Shown here: positions 26,220-34,766 of the stretch, in pieces
Layout: each line of letters begins with the position of its first letter
Numbering within the stretch: position 1 is the stretch's first letter
NCBI RefSeq assembly: GCF_003123725.1
Contig: NZ_QETA01000007.1
Coordinates: 1 to 64,000 of the forward strand
Direction: 5' to 3'
Length of the DNA: 64,000 bases
From: Corticimicrobacter populi
Lineage (GTDB): Bacteria > Pseudomonadota > Gammaproteobacteria > Burkholderiales > Burkholderiaceae_B
Translations under genes and position numbers: made by a program
The notes under the pieces: model-generated
Seen by the model: only the letters and a program-made list of their open reading frames with translations
Database searches by the model: none
Told to the model about the DNA's origin: nothing

Positions 26220-27134
26220 TTACTGGCTGCCCAGATTGTCCATCAACGCCTTCAGCGCCTGCACCTCTTCTTCTTCCAGATCGGTCAACGGCGCGCGAAC
26301 CGGGCCGGCAGAATGCCCTGCCAGGCGGGCACCGGCCTTGACGATACTGACGGCATAGCCTTGCTTGCGATTGCGGATTTCCAGGTAGGGCAGGAAAAAC
26401 TCATCGATCAAGCGATCCGTCGTCGCATGATCTCCAGCGGCCACCGCGTTGTAGAACGCAATGGCGGTCTTGGGAATGAAGTTGAAGACAGCCGACGAAT
26501 AGACAGGAATACCCATAGCCTTGTATGCAGCGGCATAGACTTCCGCTGTCGGCAGGCCACCCAGGTAGGTAAAGCGGTCGCCCAGCTTGCGACGGATACG
26601 CACCATGGGCTCGATATCACCCACGCCATCCTTGAAACCGATCAGGTTGGGATGCGCATCCGCCAGCTTCAACAGCCACTCCGCGCTGAGGCGGGAGTTG
26701 GCCCGGTTGTAGAAAACCACACCGATCTTTACGGACTTGCAGACCTGCGCCACATGGGCGGCGATACCCTCCTGGCTGGCCTCGGTCAGGTAATGCGGCA
26801 GCAGCAGCACGCCATGAGCCCCCAGGCGTTCGGCCTCCTGGGCCTGTGCAATCGCAGTACGCGTCGGGCCACCCACCCCCGCCAGGATGGGCACCTTGCC
26901 AGCACCGGCTTGCACCGCCGTGTGGATGATGGTGCCGTACTCATCGCCACTGATCGAAAACAGCTCGCCTGTGCCGCCTGCCGCGAACAATGCACTGGCC
27001 CCGTAAGGTGCCAGCCATTCGAGGCGAGCAGCATAGGCCTTTTCATTGAAATCGCCCTGTTCGTCAAAATCAGTCAGCGGAAAAGACAGCAGGCCTTGCG
27101 AAAGAATACTTTTGAGTTCCTGGGGGGTAGTCAC
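26220..27134 (-). CDS. kdgD: 5-dehydro-4-deoxyglucarate dehydratase
   Basis: A 304-residue member of the dihydrodipicolinate synthase superfamily. It dehydrates and decarboxylates 5-keto-4-deoxyglucarate to 2,5-dioxovalerate (EC 4.2.1.41). The Schiff-base lysine is in [11 protein letters not shown] and the conserved tyrosine in [13 protein letters not shown], a stretch distinctive for Kdg[11 protein letters not shown] binds the carboxylate. It is divergent from the enolase-superfamily gene at 27395, with operator-like repeats in front of each. It is followed closely by the dioxovalerate dehydrogenase gene. Confidence 0.92.
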   Translation of the reverse strand: MTTPQELKSILSQGLLSFPLTDFDEQGDFNEKAYAARLEWLAPYGASALFAAGGTGELFSISGDEYGTIIHTAVQAGAGKVPILAGVGGPTRTAIAQAQEAERLGAHGVLLLPHYLTEASQEGIAAHVAQVCKSVKIGVVFYNRANSRLSAEWLLKLADAHPNLIGFKDGVGDIEPMVRIRRKLGDRFTYLGGLPTAEVYAAAYKAMGIPVYSSAVFNFIPKTAIAFYNAVAAGDHATTDRLIDEFFLPYLEIRNRKQGYAVSIVKAGARLAGHSAGPVRAPLTDLEEEEVQALKALMDNLGSQ

Positions 27135-27162
27135 GGCTTTCTCCTAAAGTCATCAGAACAAG

Positions 27163-27199
27163 ATGTGCGACAACGCACTAGAAGTACGTCATCGTACAA
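27163..27199. promoter_or_regulatory. Tandem operator-like palindromes upstream of kdgD
   Basis: Two palindromes of identical design sit side by side: GTGCG-N4-CGCAC at 27165-27178 and GTACG-N4-CGTAC at 27184-27197, their starts 19 bases apart (about two helical turns). They lie 28-65 bases before kdgD. The second shares GTACGATGAC (on the minus strand) with GTAGGATGAC in front of the FadR-type regulator gene, so that regulator is the likely binder. Confidence 0.5.
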
Positions 27200-27329
27200 G
27201 ACAAAATAGAAAAAGCAAGCCCACAATGACTACAAAACACCTTTACGCCAAACAAATCCTGCAAAAATCAGCTTGATTAAATAATTTCCCCAAAACCTAG
27301 GGATATCCATGACCTCACATTGTTGTAGG

Positions 27330-27341
27330 TTGTCGTACTAC
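27330..27341 (+). promoter_or_regulatory. FadR-type operator candidate before the enolase-superfamily gene
   Basis: TTGTCGTACTA at 27330-27340 fits the TNGTNNNACNA pattern of FadR-subfamily GntR regulators. It is about 55 bases before the GTG start at 27395. The core TGTCGTA recurs upstream of the regulator gene at 31519-31533. Confidence 0.45.
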
Positions 27342-27394
27342 TAATCTAGAATAAAAACACCCGTGTATGAACGTACTTAACAGGAAGGCTTGGC

Positions 27395-28522
27395 GTGGAT
27401 ATCGAATCAATCTGCCTGCACCGTGTGCGAGTCCCCTACGAAACTGCCCGCCGGCGCGAGTTGCAGACACACGATCCGTACAACATGGCCACCGCCCGTG
27501 CAGAAGGCATGGAATGCCTCATAATCGAAATCACGACATCCGACGGATTGACCGGATGGGGCGAAGCGTTTGGGCACAAAGCCAACCCGGCCACCTGGGC
27601 GGCCCTGTCGGACGTGGTGGGCCCCTACTTCCTCACGCTTGCAGGAACTGATCCTGTCAGCTTGCAGCAGCAGGCCAGTCGTGCGTTCCATGCATTTGGT
27701 CAGAGCGGGCCGTTTGTATACGCCTTGTCCGGCATCGACATTGCATTGTGGGACATTGCCGCCCAGCGCGCAGGTCTGCCCTTGCACCAGCTATTGGGCA
27801 GCCAGCAGACAGCCATCCCCGCCTACCCGAGCCTGCCCGCCTACGTCGATCCCGACGAAGTCGCCTACCAGGTACGCCGGGTACAGGCGCTGGGCTATCA
27901 ACAGATCAAATTGCACGAAACCAGCCTGCCTGCCATGGATGCAGCGCTGGATGCATTGCAGGCGGGCGTCGAACTGATGGTCGATGTGAACTGCCCCTGG
28001 GATGCCCTGGCAGCAGAACAGGCCGCCCGGCACTTGAAAGCACGCGGCATGGGATGGCTTGAAGAACCCTTGTGGCCACCTGACGACATCGCCGGCCTGG
28101 CGCGACTGCGCACCACGACAGGCATGCGCATCGCCGCCGGCGAAAACGCCAGTGGCGTCAATGGCTTGCTGCAACTCATGCAGGGTGGAGCCATCGATAT
28201 CGCACAACCCAGCGTCGCGAAGATCGGCGGCATCACCGGCATACAAGCCGTACTGAAACTGGCGGCCGCCATGCAGATACAGGTTGTGCCGCACTGTTTT
28301 TACTTTGGCCCTGGCCTGCTTGCCACTGCTCACGTCGTAGCAACCCTGCCGCAAGGCACCCCTCTGGAAGTGCCTTTCCTGGCATTTCAGGCACCACTGC
28401 ACAACTGGATGGCGTTTGAGCCCGTCATGCAATTACCCACAGCACCCGGATTGGGCTTTATGCCAGATCCGCATGTCATGGAGGCACATACCCTGGCACG
28501 GCAACAACTGAACCGCCCCTGA
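27395..28522 (+). CDS. Enolase-superfamily sugar acid dehydratase or cycloisomerase (mandelate racemase-like)
   Basis: A 375-residue enolase-superfamily protein: N-terminal capping domain, then a TIM barrel. Likely Mg ligands are Asp197 (MVDVN), Glu223 (WLEEPLWPP) and Glu250 (AAGEN). Where family members usually have Lys-x-Lys, this one has Lys172-Leu-His174; the position of the His-Asp dyad aspartate reads QPS (Ser273), while a C-terminal His300 (VVPHCFY) remains. Start is GTG, preceded by AGGAAGG. Context (KdgD, dioxovalerate dehydrogenase, TRAP importer, FadR-type regulator) points to forming 5-keto-4-deoxyglucarate from a hexarate or its lactone, but the altered residues leave the exact substrate open. 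Confidence 0.8.
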   Translation: MDIESICLHRVRVPYETARRRELQTHDPYNMATARAEGMECLIIEITTSDGLTGWGEAFGHKANPATWAALSDVVGPYFLTLAGTDPVSLQQQASRAFHAFGQSGPFVYALSGIDIALWDIAAQRAGLPLHQLLGSQQTAIPAYPSLPAYVDPDEVAYQVRRVQALGYQQIKLHETSLPAMDAALDALQAGVELMVDVNCPWDALAAEQAARHLKARGMGWLEEPLWPPDDIAGLARLRTTTGMRIAAGENASGVNGLLQLMQGGAIDIAQPSVAKIGGITGIQAVLKLAAAMQIQVVPHCFYFGPGLLATAHVVATLPQGTPLEVPFLAFQAPLHNWMAFEPVMQLPTAPGLGFMPDPHVMEAHTLARQQLNRP

Positions 28523-28627
28523 AACCACTGACACCGCCAGCCCACTGGCAAGCATTACCCCATAAAAAACAAGATTTTCTGGTGCCGGCCAATCCGGTGC
28601 CCGCGATAACAAACCGGAGACACAATC

Positions 28628-29635
28628 ATGACCCAGCGCTTCCCCTCGTGGCTGGCAGCCAGCCTGACTGCTATCGGCCTGAGCCTGACGGCTACCACGG
28701 CACTCGCCAGCACCACCCTCAAGATCGCCAATTTCTTTCCGGACAGCCATCCCGTCAACATTGCATTGCGTGAAGTCTTCAAGCCCGCCGTCGAAACCGG
28801 CTCTGCGGGTGAACTGAAGGTCCGGATCTACACCAACGGCACGCTGGGCGGTGACGAACGCCTGTATAACGCAGTCCGCGGGGGCACACTGGATATTGCC
28901 GTGATCGGCAACATCATGGAAAACGAAGTCGACTACGTCGGCATCGTGCAGCAACCTTTTCTCTTTACCAACTACAACCATGCCGCCAACGTGCTGCGCG
29001 GCGATATCGGCACCAGTCTGGTGGCGGATTTCCGCGACAAACTGGGTCTGGAGTTCCTGGGTTGGGGTGTTCAGGGTTTCCGGGTAATCGCCAGCAACAA
29101 GCCCATCCAGCAGATGTCAGACTTCAAAGGACTGCGCCTGCGCTTTCCCGGCATCGAGAACATGGTGGCCATTGGCCAGGCCCTGGGTGCCAACGTCACG
29201 CCACTTCCCATCAATGAAGTCTTTGGAGCCCTTGAGCAAAAGGTGGTCGATGGCGTAGAAAACCCCTACCCCAACCTGTATGCCGCCAAATGGCATGAGC
29301 TGACACATCACGTCCTGGAGTCCAACCACGTCTTCACACCCAATCTGTATGTCGCCAACGGCAAAGTCTGGGACAAACTGACACCCGAGCAGCAAAAGAT
29401 AGTTCGCGATGCCATACAGGCATCCACCGCCCGTGAATGGGAGTTGCTGGTCGCGCAAGAGTCCGAGATCAAAGACAAGTTGCAGGCCGAGAATGTGGAA
29501 ATCATCGTTCCCAGCCCTGCTTTCCATGCCGAACTCCAGGCTGCCGTGCAGGACTCATACCGCCGTTTCTATACGGCACGCCCCGGCGCAGAGGCCATCG
29601 TTGAACAGATCAAGACAGTCGCCACACAACCATAA
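28628..29635 (+). CDS. TRAP transporter substrate-binding protein (DctP family), sugar-acid cluster
   Basis: A 335-residue periplasmic binding protein with a Sec signal ending in TALA and a DctP-type domain. The KGLRLRFPGIENMVA segment includes the conserved arginine that grips a carboxylate. It lies 105 bases after the enolase-superfamily gene and precedes both membrane subunits, completing a TRAP importer. Hexarates such as glucarate or galactarate are the probable ligands given the enzymes around it; this is inference from context. Confidence 0.9.
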   Translation: MTQRFPSWLAASLTAIGLSLTATTALASTTLKIANFFPDSHPVNIALREVFKPAVETGSAGELKVRIYTNGTLGGDERLYNAVRGGTLDIAVIGNIMENEVDYVGIVQQPFLFTNYNHAANVLRGDIGTSLVADFRDKLGLEFLGWGVQGFRVIASNKPIQQMSDFKGLRLRFPGIENMVAIGQALGANVTPLPINEVFGALEQKVVDGVENPYPNLYAAKWHELTHHVLESNHVFTPNLYVANGKVWDKLTPEQQKIVRDAIQASTAREWELLVAQESEIKDKLQAENVEIIVPSPAFHAELQAAVQDSYRRFYTARPGAEAIVEQIKTVATQP

Positions 29636-29658
29636 GCCTGTCTCAACGGATCTCCGTC

Positions 29659-30177
29659 ATGCTCAATACATCCTCACATCAACGGGCTGCGGCTCGTCGG
29701 CTGGACACGGTGCTGGGCGGTTGCATGGCAATCTGCCTGGCCGCCATGACCGTCCTGGTGTTCGCCAATGTCGTCCTGCGCTACGCGTTCAATTCCGGGA
29801 TCACCTGGTCTGAAGAAATGTCACGCTATTTCTTCGTATTCATGATCTTTTTTGGCTCGGTCAATGCTGCCATGCTGGGCAAGCACATTTCGGTCGATAT
29901 GTTTGTCCTGCGCCTGGCACCGGGTGCCCGCCGTGCGGCCCGCATCCTGGCCTGCCTGCTGTCCCTGGCTGTCTTGGCGATATTGGCGTGGGGCAGTTGG
30001 GAGCTGGCCATCATCAATCTGCAATCCCGTGGCCCGGTCACGGGGTTTCCGCTCTGGCTGCTGTTTGCCGGCAGCCTGCTGATGGCCGTCTCCATAGCCC
30101 TGATCACCTGCCGTGACCTGTGGCGTATCTGGAACGCGAGCCAGAACGCACACGATGACCAGGAGAATGCAGCATGA
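29659..30177 (+). CDS. TRAP transporter small permease subunit (DctQ family), sugar-acid cluster
   Basis: A 172-residue protein with four hydrophobic segments and the GITWSEEMSRYFFVF motif typical of DctQ. It is 23 bases after the binding protein gene and overlaps the large permease gene by four bases. Confidence 0.9.
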   Translation: MLNTSSHQRAAARRLDTVLGGCMAICLAAMTVLVFANVVLRYAFNSGITWSEEMSRYFFVFMIFFGSVNAAMLGKHISVDMFVLRLAPGARRAARILACLLSLAVLAILAWGSWELAIINLQSRGPVTGFPLWLLFAGSLLMAVSIALITCRDLWRIWNASQNAHDDQENAA

Positions 30178-31454
30178 TCGAACTGCTGGTGTTTGTAATC
30201 GCGCTGTTCGTACCGATCGCGCTGGGTGTCCCCATTGCCCTTTCGCTGATTGTCGCCAGTGTGGCCCTGATGTTTCAGCTGGATATGTTCAGTGTGCAGG
30301 TCGTGGCGGAAAACCTGGTCAGTGGTGCCAATAATTTTTCCCTGATGGCCATCCCCTTCTTCATCCTGGCGGGTGAACTGATGAATGCCGGCGGCATTAC
30401 CCGGCGCATTATCGACCTGGGTCTATCGCTGGTAGGACATCGCCAGGGCGGCATGGGCTATGTCGCCATCATTGCTGCGATCATCTTTGCTTCCTTATCA
30501 GGCTCTGCCGTCGCCGATACGGTCGCCTTGGGGGCCGTGCTGATCCCGCTGATGCTGCGGGCCGGCTATGACCGAAACCGATCTACCGGACTGATTGCCT
30601 CCGGAGGCGTCATTGCCGGCGTGATTCCGCCCAGCATTCCACTGATCCTGTTTGGCGTTACCAGCGGGGTATCCATTTCCAAGCTGTTTCTGGCCGGTGT
30701 CGTGCCCGGCCTGCTGATGGGGCTGGCTCTGATTGTCACCTGGTGGCTGGTGTCCAGACGCAGCGAGCAACAACCGCTGCCCCGGCAAAGCCTGGGTGAC
30801 ATGCTGCGCGCCCTGCGTCAGGCCGGCTGGGCACTCCTGCTGCCGGTCATCATCGTCGGTGGCCTGCGCTTCGGCATCTTCACCCCCACCGAGGCGGGTG
30901 TGGTGGCCGCGTTCTATGCACTGTTCGTCAGCGTCGTGGTCTATCGCGAGCTCAGTCTGGCGGACCTGTTCCATGTCTTTGTGGCGGCTGCCCGCATGAC
31001 CAGCATCATCATGCTGCTGGTGGCTGCCTCCTCCGTCAGTGCCTGGATGATGACCATGGCAGACATCCCCATGCTGGTGGCCGACATGCTCAGTGGTATG
31101 ACCGACAGCCCGTTGCTGCTGCTGTTGCTGATCAACCTGATCGTCCTGGTCATCAGCATGACCATGGACCTCGCGCCCGTGATTCTGATACTCACACCGG
31201 TACTGATGCCAGTCATCACACAAGCCGGCATTGACCCTGTGTATTTCGGCATCATCTTCATCATCAACCTCAGCATCGGCTTGCTGACACCACCGGTCGG
31301 CACTGTGCTGGCGGCAGCGGCAAGCGTCGGCAAAACCACCATGGGCGGCGTGCTGCAAGGCATGTGGCCCTTCCTGCTGGCACAACTGGTGTTGCTGACG
31401 ATGCTGATCCTGTTCCCTCAAATCGTACTGGCCCCTCTGCACTGGATGAGCTGA
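30174..31454 (+). CDS. TRAP transporter large permease subunit (DctM family), sugar-acid cluster
   Basis: A 426-residue DctM channel with about twelve hydrophobic segments. Family marks include FASLSGSAVADTVALGAVLIP, split here by a serine-rich loop, GVIPPSIPLILFG and the closing LTPPVGTVLAAAASVGK. The ATGA overlap with dctQ indicates coupled translation. It is followed by a hairpin at 31474-31507 before the regulator gene. Confidence 0.92.
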   Translation: MIELLVFVIALFVPIALGVPIALSLIVASVALMFQLDMFSVQVVAENLVSGANNFSLMAIPFFILAGELMNAGGITRRIIDLGLSLVGHRQGGMGYVAIIAAIIFASLSGSAVADTVALGAVLIPLMLRAGYDRNRSTGLIASGGVIAGVIPPSIPLILFGVTSGVSISKLFLAGVVPGLLMGLALIVTWWLVSRRSEQQPLPRQSLGDMLRALRQAGWALLLPVIIVGGLRFGIFTPTEAGVVAAFYALFVSVVVYRELSLADLFHVFVAAARMTSIIMLLVAASSVSAWMMTMADIPMLVADMLSGMTDSPLLLLLLINLIVLVISMTMDLAPVILILTPVLMPVITQAGIDPVYFGIIFIINLSIGLLTPPVGTVLAAAASVGKTTMGGVLQGMWPFLLAQLVLLTMLILFPQIVLAPLHWMS

Positions 31455-31473
31455 CCATCATCTACAACCCATG

Positions 31474-31507
31474 GAGCGTTCTGCCTGCCCTGTCAGGCAG
31501 AACGCTC
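31474..31507 (+). terminator. Hairpin after the TRAP permease gene, probable terminator
   Basis: A perfect 14-bp stem (GAGCGTTCTGCCTG and its complement) around a six-base loop, 20 bases after the stop. The following bases (TGTCTGTTG) are T-rich but not a clean T-run, so termination may be partial and allow some read-through into the regulator gene. Confidence 0.65.
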
Positions 31508-31518
31508 TGTCTGTTGAC

Positions 31519-31533
31519 ATGTCGTAGGATGAC
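31519..31533 (+). promoter_or_regulatory. Operator-like site before the FadR-type regulator gene
   Basis: ATGTCGTAGGATGAC lies about 95 bases before the regulator start. It shares TGTCGTA with the site at 27330 and GTAGGATGAC with the site at 27188-27197 (9 of 10, read on the minus strand), suggesting autoregulation. Confidence 0.4.
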
Positions 31534-31627
31534 TTAATATACGGACTTGGGCACCCGATATGCATTTTTCAGTCAATTCCAGGCCGCCGCCTTTTTCGTA
31601 TTCAGCACACAGATCCACCCTCCGACC

Positions 31628-32440
31628 ATGAGCACCGACAGCGCACCACGCAAACGAGGCCGCAGCCTGACACAGGAAGTTGTCCTGTCTCTGACCCAGC
31701 AAATTCGCGAGGGGGAATTCCTGCCAGGCAGCAAGCTGCCTCCCGAGGCCGAGCTGATGCAGAGAGAAGGCGTCAGTCGTACAGTCGTGCGCGAAGCCAT
31801 CTCCCAACTGCAGGCCGCGCGACTTGTCGAAACCCGTCATGGCGTGGGCACATTCGTGCTGGACATACCGGCTTCACCCTCCAGCGACATCAGTCTGGAC
31901 TGCAACCTTGTCACGCTGCTTGATGTCATGTCGATCCTGGAATTCCGGATCAGCATCGAATCAGAGGCCGCCGGACTGGCGGCACACCGCCGGACAGCCG
32001 ACGACATCCATGCCATGCGCGCAGCACTCGAGCAATTCGATGTCACCTCGGATCTTCGCAACGAAAGCAACGTCAAAGCCGACATCGCTTTTCATACTGC
32101 CATTGCCACAGCGACTGGCAATCGCTATTTTGCAGACGTGCTCAAACAGTTGGGGGCAGCCATCATTCCTCGCAACCGTGTCGACGCCGTTCGCCGCACG
32201 CCCCAGCAACAACATGAATACCTGCGCCAGATCCACGGCGAGCACCTGGTCGTACTGGGTGCCATAGAACGGCAGGATGCAGAGTCAGCCAGGGCCGCCA
32301 TGCGCACTCACCTCAGCAACAGCCGTGAACGCTTGCGTACCGTGAGGGAAGTACTGGCCGAGCAGCAGGCAGGAGTCACACCTTCTGGCTCAAACAACGG
32401 CGAATACCAAGATACAGCAGCACAGCCAACACATCGATGA
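31628..32440 (+). CDS. GntR-family regulator, FadR/FCD subgroup
   Basis: A 270-residue regulator with an N-terminal GntR winged helix (LTQQIREGEFLPGSKLPPEA, then VSRTVVREAISQLQAARLVE) and a C-terminal all-helical FCD ligand domain. The FCD metal-binding pattern is visible in DIAFHTAIATATGN and in the later HLVVLGAIERQD histidine region. The start at 31628 is chosen because the basic leader (MSTDSAPRKRGRSLTQEVV) is normal for the subgroup. It probably represses the flanking sugar acid genes, with the acid or an intermediate as inducer. Its last 65 bases overlap a small convergent gene on the other strand, so its C-terminal tail (SGSNNGEYQD) is likely a non-conserved extension. Confidence 0.9.
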   Translation: MSTDSAPRKRGRSLTQEVVLSLTQQIREGEFLPGSKLPPEAELMQREGVSRTVVREAISQLQAARLVETRHGVGTFVLDIPASPSSDISLDCNLVTLLDVMSILEFRISIESEAAGLAAHRRTADDIHAMRAALEQFDVTSDLRNESNVKADIAFHTAIATATGNRYFADVLKQLGAAIIPRNRVDAVRRTPQQQHEYLRQIHGEHLVVLGAIERQDAESARAAMRTHLSNSRERLRTVREVLAEQQAGVTPSGSNNGEYQDTAAQPTHR

Positions 32441-32612
32441 TGGCCAGCACCGGCCAGGGACTGGTCCACTTGTCCATATTGGTGGTCCTGCCATAATAAG
32501 GCGGAACATTGCCATAGGACTCCCACAGCGTGGTCACGTTGATATACAGAACCAAGCCGCACAGCATGCTACTGACCAGGTAGAAGCAGACGCGACGTGC
32601 GACAGGTTTCAT
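32376..32612 (-). CDS. Small membrane protein of unknown function
   Basis: A 78-residue protein with two hydrophobic segments (about residues 8-25 and 50-70) separated by a polar loop, WESYGNVPPYYGRTTNMDKW, and ending in a basic tail. The start at 32612 overlaps the stop of the upstream gene by four bases (ATGA), so the pair is co-translated. Its 3' end overlaps the end of the regulator gene on the opposite strand by 65 bases. No family is recognised. Confidence 0.6.
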   Translation of the reverse strand: MKPVARRVCFYLVSSMLCGLVLYINVTTLWESYGNVPPYYGRTTNMDKWTSPWPVLAIIDVLAVLLYLGIRRCLSQKV

Positions 32613-33061
32613 TCGACACTCCGCAGATCGAAATAACGCCGGCGCAACCGCGGACGCCACACCCACGGTGAACCACTAAAGAGTGAGTTCCACACTGATC
32701 TGGGCGTTTCGTGGAGCAATATTTCCCAACAATCCCCACCAAAGAAACTGAACTGGATACGCTCTGCCGAATCCATCGTCAGCTCGCTCAAAAAAGCTGC
32801 CGTATCCAAGGCTCCCAGCCTGGCCTGATCGAGCACCGTAGCCTGGGTGTCCACAAGGTAGATGTGCAAGCGTTCATCGTAGATAAGGTCATTACTCAGA
32901 AAGAGTATGTAATGCAGTGGCGTCGCGACACAAGCATCCAGTTGTCGCCCGAACAAGACCGTCGTCACCGCGCCCGTTGGCAACGTTACGACACAACGGG
33001 GCACACCGTCTTTGTGCGACACGACGGCCAAATCAAGATCGCCAAGGGGGATTTCTTTCAT
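32609..33061 (-). CDS. Hypothetical soluble protein coupled to a small membrane protein
   Basis: A 150-residue protein without signal or clear transmembrane segments (one moderately hydrophobic stretch at LHYILFLSNDLIYD). It contains LFGRQLDACVATPLHYILFL and a C-terminal aromatic/arginine-rich end (WRPRLRRRYFDLR). It overlaps the following membrane protein gene by four bases. The region is slightly less GC-rich than neighbours. No domain is recognised; a protein-immunity or stress pair would be speculation. Confidence 0.55.
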   Translation of the reverse strand: MKEIPLGDLDLAVVSHKDGVPRCVVTLPTGAVTTVLFGRQLDACVATPLHYILFLSNDLIYDERLHIYLVDTQATVLDQARLGALDTAAFLSELTMDSAERIQFSFFGGDCWEILLHETPRSVWNSLFSGSPWVWRPRLRRRYFDLRSVE

Positions 33062-33097
33062 GCGACATACCTATGATCAGCGACATTGCGAACGCCA

Positions 33098-33601
33098 CTA
33101 TTTTCCCTCACCCAGCATCAACTGCAAGAACGCCAGATCCAGCCAGCGGCCAAACTTGGTTCCGACCTGTGGCATCAACGCCGTCTGCACAAAACCGCAG
33201 GCCCTGTGCAGGCGGATGGATGCCTCGTTGCCAGCCTCGATGCCAGCGACCATCACATGTTTTCCGGCCTCTCGGGCCCGCACGATCAGCGCTGTCAGCA
33301 GCGCCCGCCCCAGTCCCTTGCCATGACAGTCCGGACGCACGTATACCGAATGCTCGACGGTATGGCGAAAACCTTCGAAGGCGCGCCAGTCACCGAATGA
33401 GGCATAGCCCAGGATGCCGCCCGTCTCATCGACCGCAACCAGCACCGGATAGCCCTGCGCCTGCCGCGCTGCGATCCAGGCGACACGGTCGCTGGCGTCC
33501 ACCGTTCGCTCGTTCCAGATCGCCAGCGTATCCGTGACTGCGTAGTTGTAGATGGCGGCGATCCCTGCGGCATCGCCGGCCTGTGCATCGCGTATCTGCA
33601 T
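33098..33601 (-). CDS. GNAT acetyltransferase, phosphinothricin/methionine sulfoximine type
   Basis: A 167-residue GNAT enzyme. Motif A for acetyl-CoA is DCHGKGLGRALLTALI (Q/R-x-x-G-x-G/A pattern), and IEAGNEASIRLHRACGFVQ is the typical closing part of phosphinothricin N-acetyltransferase relatives. These transfer acetyl groups to amino acid analogues such as methionine sulfoximine or methionine sulfone and protect against them. The start at 33601 (MQIRDAQAGDAAGIAAIYN) is the family start. It is 13 bases downstream of a LysR gene on the same strand, so may be co-transcribed with it. Confidence 0.85.
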   Translation of the reverse strand: MQIRDAQAGDAAGIAAIYNYAVTDTLAIWNERTVDASDRVAWIAARQAQGYPVLVAVDETGGILGYASFGDWRAFEGFRHTVEHSVYVRPDCHGKGLGRALLTALIVRAREAGKHVMVAGIEAGNEASIRLHRACGFVQTALMPQVGTKFGRWLDLAFLQLMLGEGK

Positions 33602-33614
33602 CTTGCCGCTCCGG

Positions 33615-34652
33615 TCAAAGTGCAGATTGTTGCGCTGCCAACGGCGGCTGTCCATCACCATTTTCCACGCCTGGACTGCGCATGCCGATGAACTGTGACA
33701 AGGCTGGCGACAGGATGCGGGCACGATGGCGAATCAGGTAGAAACGACGCTCGATCCGGGGCAGGGCCGTGTGCAATATCACCAGGCGTCCGGCCGCCAC
33801 GAAATCCTGCACGGCCGCCCGCGACAGGCAGGTCACGCCCAGGCCTGCGGCTGCGGCCTGCTTGATGGCTTCCGAACTGCCCAGGTACATCGCGCTCTCA
33901 AAGTGATCCAGGTGTGGCAGCAGTGCCTGTTCGACCGTCTCGCGCGTGCCCGAGCCCTGCTCGCGCAACAGCCAGCAGGCCTGGCGCAACACCGTGGGCG
34001 TAATGGGTTGCTCAGGCACCACACCGCCCTCGCTATCGGGCAACACAGCCGGTCTGACATGCACAGTCTCCTCATCATCCTGTGTGTCATGAGCGGGTTC
34101 CCTTGGCCAAAGATAATCAGGCGCAGCCACGATGACCATCTCATCGTCCATCCAGTGCTCGACATGCAGATCCGGCTCATGGCAGGGGCCTTCTATCAAC
34201 CCCAGATCCACTTCCATCCGTGCCACTGCCGACGCCACATCGCGGGTATTGCCGATTTCCACCTCGACGCGGGCCAGCGGCGCAGCCCTCAGATAGGCCG
34301 CCACCATGCCTGGCACGAGATAATTGCCGATGGTCGTGCTGGCCCCCAACCGAATCGACACGGGAGCCTGAACCTGCGCAGACACAGGCAAGCCGACACC
34401 GAACTGGCGCTCGATCTGGCGCGCAGACTCCAGCGTAACCCTGGCCTGAGGCAGCAAGGCACGCCCGGTCTCGTTGATCACCAGCCGCTTGCCGGCACGG
34501 TCGAACAGACGAATGCCCAGCAGCGACTCGAACTCGTTGAGCGCACCACTGATAGCCGACTGTGACAAGGCAATATGCGTCGCCGCAGCAGACGTGCTGC
34601 CGCAGTCGGCCACGGCAATGAAGATTTCCAGCTGACGCAGCGTGAGATGCAT
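33615..34652 (-). CDS. LysR-family regulator, divergent from yeiH
   Basis: A 345-residue LysR regulator, longer than usual because of an acidic insert at about residues 195-225 and a C-terminal tail. The helix-turn-helix lies in AVADCGSTSAAATHIALSQS. It resembles the YeiE/CysB-like branch that often neighbours YeiH. The ATG at 34652 (MHLTLRQLEIF) is chosen because AAGGA sits eight bases before it, whereas the ATG three codons upstream has no room for one. It is divergent from the YeiH gene, and an 8-bp tandem repeat lies between them. Confidence 0.88.
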   Translation of the reverse strand: MHLTLRQLEIFIAVADCGSTSAAATHIALSQSAISGALNEFESLLGIRLFDRAGKRLVINETGRALLPQARVTLESARQIERQFGVGLPVSAQVQAPVSIRLGASTTIGNYLVPGMVAAYLRAAPLARVEVEIGNTRDVASAVARMEVDLGLIEGPCHEPDLHVEHWMDDEMVIVAAPDYLWPREPAHDTQDDEETVHVRPAVLPDSEGGVVPEQPITPTVLRQACWLLREQGSGTRETVEQALLPHLDHFESAMYLGSSEAIKQAAAAGLGVTCLSRAAVQDFVAAGRLVILHTALPRIERRFYLIRHRARILSPALSQFIGMRSPGVENGDGQPPLAAQQSAL

Positions 34653-34687
34653 GACGGGCATCCTTCTTTATCGTTTATTCCAATAGG

Positions 34688-34703
34688 ATATAACCATATA
34701 ACC
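34688..34703. repeat. Tandem 8-bp direct repeat in a divergent promoter
   Basis: ATATAACC occurs twice in direct succession, between the LysR gene and yeiH, in the most AT-rich part of the gap. It could be a regulator half-site pair or overlap a -10 element. Confidence 0.5.
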
Positions 34704-34766
34704 CGTTTTACAGATAGACATGGCGGCCTCACACTACCACGCATCTCTCTTGCCGTGTGTACCGCC

